Positions 60,660-64,000 of a stretch of 64,000 nt of DNA are shown one piece after another. Below the pieces are notes generated by a model that saw only the letters and a list, made by a program, of their open reading frames with translations, made no database searches and had not been told where the DNA came from. The stretch is from positions 10,238,351-10,302,350 of the forward strand of contig CM042176.1 in the NCBI GenBank assembly GCA_023376005.1. The letters are read 5' to 3'. The DNA comes from Doryteuthis pealeii (Eukaryota > Mollusca > Cephalopoda > Myopsida > Loliginidae). The translations under genes were made by a program, and so were the position numbers. How positions within the stretch are numbered: position 1 is the first letter of the stretch; the number at the start of each line of letters is the position of its first letter.

Positions 60660-60800
60660 TGATTACATTGGTCTATCATATCTATTTATCCCAGTCTCAG
60701 CCTCTTCATATCTATCTACCTATCTATCTCAGTCTCTTCATATCTATCTACCTATCTAGTCTTCATATCTATCTCAAACTGGGTTTATCCATCCACCTAC
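60660..60800. repeat. TATC-type tetranucleotide repeat
   Basis: CATATCTATCTACCTATCTA units recur about four times with CAGTCTCTT spacers. Confidence 0.85.
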
Positions 60801-61145
60801 CTATTTCAGTTTTTTAAAGAGTTCCACAAATCAAATGATTTTCAATTATTAAATTATATCATTTAAACAGTAAAAATCAAGACAAAATCTTTTATTTTAC
60901 CTTAGCATAAACTTATTAAAGTGTATAAACAATTTTAATGCTCAAAGACATATCTTTTCTGAGTCATAAGCCGACAAGTACATACCAAAACAGACGCAAC
61001 TCTTTCATATATAGATACATGAGCATGTTTAGCCTAACTGTTATCGTGGTAGGATGGAATCAGCGATCAGAGTTCAAATCAAGGATGAGATTGTTTGGTT
61101 TCACTTGATGCTAATTCCCAGATACGGGTCTACTACGAACTGCTT
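60800..61145 (+). other. Unassigned, with a SINE B fragment at 61040
   Basis: CAGAGTTCAAATCAAGGATG and TGATGCTAATTCCCAGATAC match the middle of SINE B. No coding sequence. Confidence 0.6.
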
Positions 61146-61299
61146 CTTTGAGACGTCTACTTTTCCAGTGTCCTTCCCTATCTATTATGTTCAGACATAT
61201 TTTGTATTGGAAAATATATGAGGCTCAAAAAAAAAAAAAAAAAAAAAAAACTTTTCTTTTTCAGAATTTCCCCCCTATAAATGTCATCTCTGCACCTTA

Positions 61300-61925
61300 T
61301 AGCAAAAATATTTGTTTTGAGTATCGTAAATCCTTGAGTATAGAACACAGGGGATTTTTAGGGGACTATACCAATGAAAAACCTAAACCTTGTGTATAAT
61401 ATGCACTCCTTCTCTAACTTGAGTCAAGGAAGTCTATATAATGTCCTTGGTTTGTAAAAATGTATACAGTAACATACTTTATTATCATTGTATACATAAC
61501 ATAATGCAAACATGTAGCTTTTTTGTGTATTTTGTTTGCAGAAAATGAAGACATAACGCCAGTGAAAAATAAATATTAATTAAATTGCCTTTACATATTT
61601 ATCACTATCAGTTGCAAAAGCACAGACATTTATTCAACTCCTTCAAATTCAACGTCACTTTCAGCATCAAATAACGGTTCCATTTGTTCCTCCGTAAACA
61701 TGTCAGCATCATTGTAGTGTAGATCTCCGACATCACAAAATATGTCTGAATAACCATTGCCAGACAGCAAATAGAGACTCGGACATTGCTTAGAAAATAT
61801 TTTTCATTTTTTACCTCGTATATAGTACGCACTAGAGATTTTGACCTTTAAATTTTGTGGGAAAAAAAAAAAAAAAAAAAAAAAATGCGGATTATACTCG
61901 AGGATTTATGGTAACTGTCAGCAGA
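61300..61925 (-). pseudogene. Pogo/CENP-B-type transposase tail remnant
   Basis: The minus strand from about 61765 reads GNGYSDIFCDVGDLHYNDAD then MFTEEQMEPLFDAESDVEFE and GVE-TAA. This acidic end with EEQMxxLFDxESDxEFEG is typical of the C-terminus of pogo/Tigger (CENP-B-like) DDE transposases. The flanks (CTCGAGGATTTATGG at 61899, TTGAGTATAGAACAC at 61333) may be remnants of its terminal repeats. Only the tail survives. Confidence 0.7.
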
Positions 61926-61949
61926 GACTGAGCACTTTCTGATTGACAA

Positions 61950-62279
61950 TCTATCTATATACATATATAAAGGGCACTTGGGGAAACTATGAAAATAAAA
62001 CAACTTATACACACACACACACACATTCACTATCACCAAAACTTGCTTTTTGAGGAAAAATGATGAAGATTTTATTTATATTTGTGAAGATATTTAAAAA
62101 TTAGGATTTGAATAGTAAGATAAGGGAAAGTCATTGGTGGCGTTCATGATTAAAACGTAAACAAATCAATCATGGAAGACCAAATCAATCATGGAAGACC
62201 AAAACAATCAATGTATCTGCGAGACTCTTTTTAAAAATCCCCCTGCTCTACGCAGGCAACGCTGGGTAGTCACGTCTAG
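61950..62279 (+). mobile_element. Helitron family 2, first of a tandem pair
   Basis: Preceded by A, starts TCTATCTATATACATATATA, ends CTACGCAGGCAACGCTGGGT then AGTCACGT, CTAG (62276-62279), T. It contains (CA)n and a duplicated AATCAATCATGGAAGACCAA. 330 bp. Confidence 0.85.
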
Positions 62280-62600
62280 TACATATATAATGGGCAGTTG
62301 GTATGTATGTATGAGACTACGAAAATAAAACAATAAATGACAAAGTATATAATACATAATATATATATACATACATACACACACACACACACGAAATATC
62401 ACCAGTGCTTGTTTTTTTTGTGCAAAAATTATGAAGATTTAATTTATATTCGAAGATATTTAAAAATTAAAACATACATAGAAATAGCATTGGAATTCTA
62501 CTTAAAAATGTCCGGCATTTGTAAATCTCAAAATAAAACAAGATACAAGGGTTTTTTCTCCTTGCTCCTTTACCCAGTTGACACTGGGTAGTTGCTTCTA
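62280..62600 (+). mobile_element. Helitron family 2, second of the tandem pair
   Basis: It begins immediately at the CTAG of the first element without a clear TC end (TACATATATAATGGGCAGTT) and follows the same order (GAAATATCACCAGTGCTTGT and onward) to a hairpin TACCCAGTTGACACTGGGTA. The final CTAG has decayed to CTAT. Confidence 0.75.
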
Positions 62601-62722
62601 TAATTACTATAAATCATTGTTTATAATTTTAAAATATGAGGATTCTGTGTATGTTTCAGGTATTAAATGATACAGATATAGAAAAATAAATATAATGGAT
62701 TTTATGAAATATGAAAGAATAC

Positions 62723-62724
<2 letters not shown>

Positions 62725-62772
<48 letters not shown>
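62725..62772. repeat. GA microsatellite
   Basis: Uninterrupted (GA)n of about 46 bp. Confidence 0.95.
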
Positions 62773-62776
<4 letters not shown>

Positions 62777-62800
62777 GGGAGGAAAAAAAAACTTCATTAA

Positions 62801-63005
62801 CTCTTAACGTCCTATGCTGCCTCATTCCACCCAGCTGGAAGTCACATTCATTTTCCTAATCTACCCCAAAAGATAGCGTTTGTTTAAATGTAATAGTAAA
62901 CATATTTAGAAGTCTTTGATTTAAGGGAAATAACAGGTAACTTTAAATGAAAAGGCCATTTTTTGAAAAATCCTTATAGGAATTGTGTTCAACAGGATGT
63001 TAAGA
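62801..63005. mobile_element. TTAA-flanked MITE, copy 4
   Basis: TTAA (62797-62800), CTCTTAACGTCCTATGCTGC, same body as 35634, and AACAGGATGTTAAGAC at the right. The right TTAA is lost. Confidence 0.82.
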
Positions 63006-63164
63006 CTGTAGCTATGTTAACAATGTTAACCCTAAAACTGTGATCAGCAAAGGAATAAATTTGTTATGCCTCCTTAGGCAACTTCTTACATCAACTTTAG
63101 ATAGATGGAAAAAAAAAAAAAAATCTTTGCACAGAATGTATACATTATTAACACAATATCTATA

Positions 63165-63614
63165 CAGTATACCCCCACCCATTTGTGGTTCAACGTCCAT
63201 GATCTCGCATACTCGCGGATTTTGCTCTCAAAGTTTTTTTCCCATAATTTCGGCAATTTGGTAAATTTCTTAGGTCATTTTTTTAGCAGAAAAACGCTCA
63301 CAATCCCCCTAACTGGTACAGCAAATTTCATCATCATTCGTTATTGGTGAGTACAATAAAATTAAAATGTCTTTAATTCATCATTACTATGTACATATTA
63401 TACTAAATTATTAGTTTTTTAATTTATCATTACTACATATTACAACATTATTACTGTATTAAGGAATAAGACTGTCTTTATAATGTGTTTGGGAAGCATA
63501 TTTTAGCATATATGATCATACATAGGCGTTTTAAAACTGCATCAATAATTTGCGGATTTTCGGGATTCGTGGGAGGGGAAGGAACGTAACCTCGTGAATA
63601 GTGGGGGGATACTG
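63165..63614. mobile_element. Pogo/Tigger-like MITE, TA target
   Basis: TA then CAGTATACCCCCACCCATTT at the left, and in reverse CAGTATCCCCCCACTATTCA then TA at the right. 450 bp. Interior AT-rich with no intact frame. Confidence 0.82.
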
Positions 63615-63763
63615 TATAGAGAGTAAATTCTATTAAGTAATTTGTCTGATGATTTAAAAAATAGACTTTTCCAAATCTGCCTTGACAGTAAATTTCCAGT
63701 TTGAGGAGAAATATTAAAAAACAATTTTTTTTTTTTTTTTAAATGTTAACCCATAATTAGAAA

Positions 63764-64000
63764 TCTTATTATAATGGAGATTGTGTGTTTTTCTGTCTGT
63801 AACCGAAACTATATTCCTACTCAAGTCACAATTCTCTTAGTTATTGACATCACATTCTCCATGATTTTATTTTTATCTAAACCTCAATTATTAATAAAAT
63901 TGTCTTACATTATTGATACTGTTAACTATGTCTACATACTGACAACATGCTATTATATTTATATATACAACAAAATAGTGGTTTACAGTGTGAACGGGAA
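63764..64000 (+). mobile_element. Helitron family 1, cut by the window edge
   Basis: Preceded by A, starts TCTTATTATAATGGAGATTG and runs colinear with 47265 to GTTTACAGTGTGAACGGGAA at the last base. The 3' end is outside the window. Confidence 0.9.

Noticed and set aside
57660..64000. Missing N-terminal exons of PPP4R1
   Set aside because: I looked on the minus strand for the conserved N-terminal HEAT motifs and found none. A very short exon could still be overlooked.

Overview
This is eukaryotic, animal-type nuclear DNA. It is AT-rich, has long introns, and is crowded with retrotransposon remains, tRNA-derived SINEs, foldback elements and very long GA/CT microsatellites. The only ordinary host gene recognised is a split gene on the minus strand for PPP4R1, regulatory subunit 1 of protein phosphatase 4. 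The repeat content (long CT/GA runs, several tRNA-derived SINE families, RNase-H-bearing LINEs, CENP-B/pogo-like and mariner-like remnants, Helitron-like elements) looks like a mollusc, most likely a cephalopod. That placement is inference from repeat character, not from a marker gene.

PPP4R1 runs right to left from 57654 to about 28253. I placed 13 coding exons from GT/AG sites, with reading phase consistent across every junction. They encode 829 residues plus a TGA stop. The N-terminal part (about 240 residues in vertebrate proteins) is not in the window and probably lies beyond position 64000. The protein is a HEAT-repeat scaffold in two blocks, separated by a large disordered Ser/Thr/Gln-rich stretch in one 1004-bp exon that keeps an FWRTPLPE motif. 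The last coding exon adds only three residues.

The rest is mobile and repetitive DNA. Left flank (1-28 kb, beyond the 3' end of PPP4R1): a degenerate LINE with an RT domain (1-3780), a zinc-finger ORF (4.2-4.6 kb), CT microsatellites, a Helitron-like element (5464-6093), a 12-copy 143-bp satellite derived from a tRNA-type SINE (6222-7937), a mariner transposase remnant (about 8.1-8.4 kb), foldback elements and MITEs (8.9-14.8 kb), a LINE with an RNase H domain (19187-20535), a 404-bp palindrome (21134-21537), another Helitron and a hAT-like MITE. Inside PPP4R1 introns (28-58 kb): a 645-bp polypurine tract, many inverted repeats close to exons, TTAA-type MITEs, further Helitron copies, several LINE 3' ends and a second tandem SINE array (51.0-51.6 kb). 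Upstream of the first exon seen (58-64 kb): LINE, Penelope-like, pogo-like and Helitron pieces.

The observations most worth following are: (1) tandem amplification of SINE head/body segments into Pol III-promoter-bearing satellites, twice in one window; (2) two families of Helitron-like elements with textbook ends (5' A|TC, 3' hairpin + CTAG|T), including a tandem pair; (3) long near-perfect inverted repeats in PPP4R1 introns beside splice sites, which would make long double-stranded RNA in the pre-mRNA; (4) MITEs carrying telomere-like repeats internally. No CRISPR array, operon or bacterial-type feature is present.
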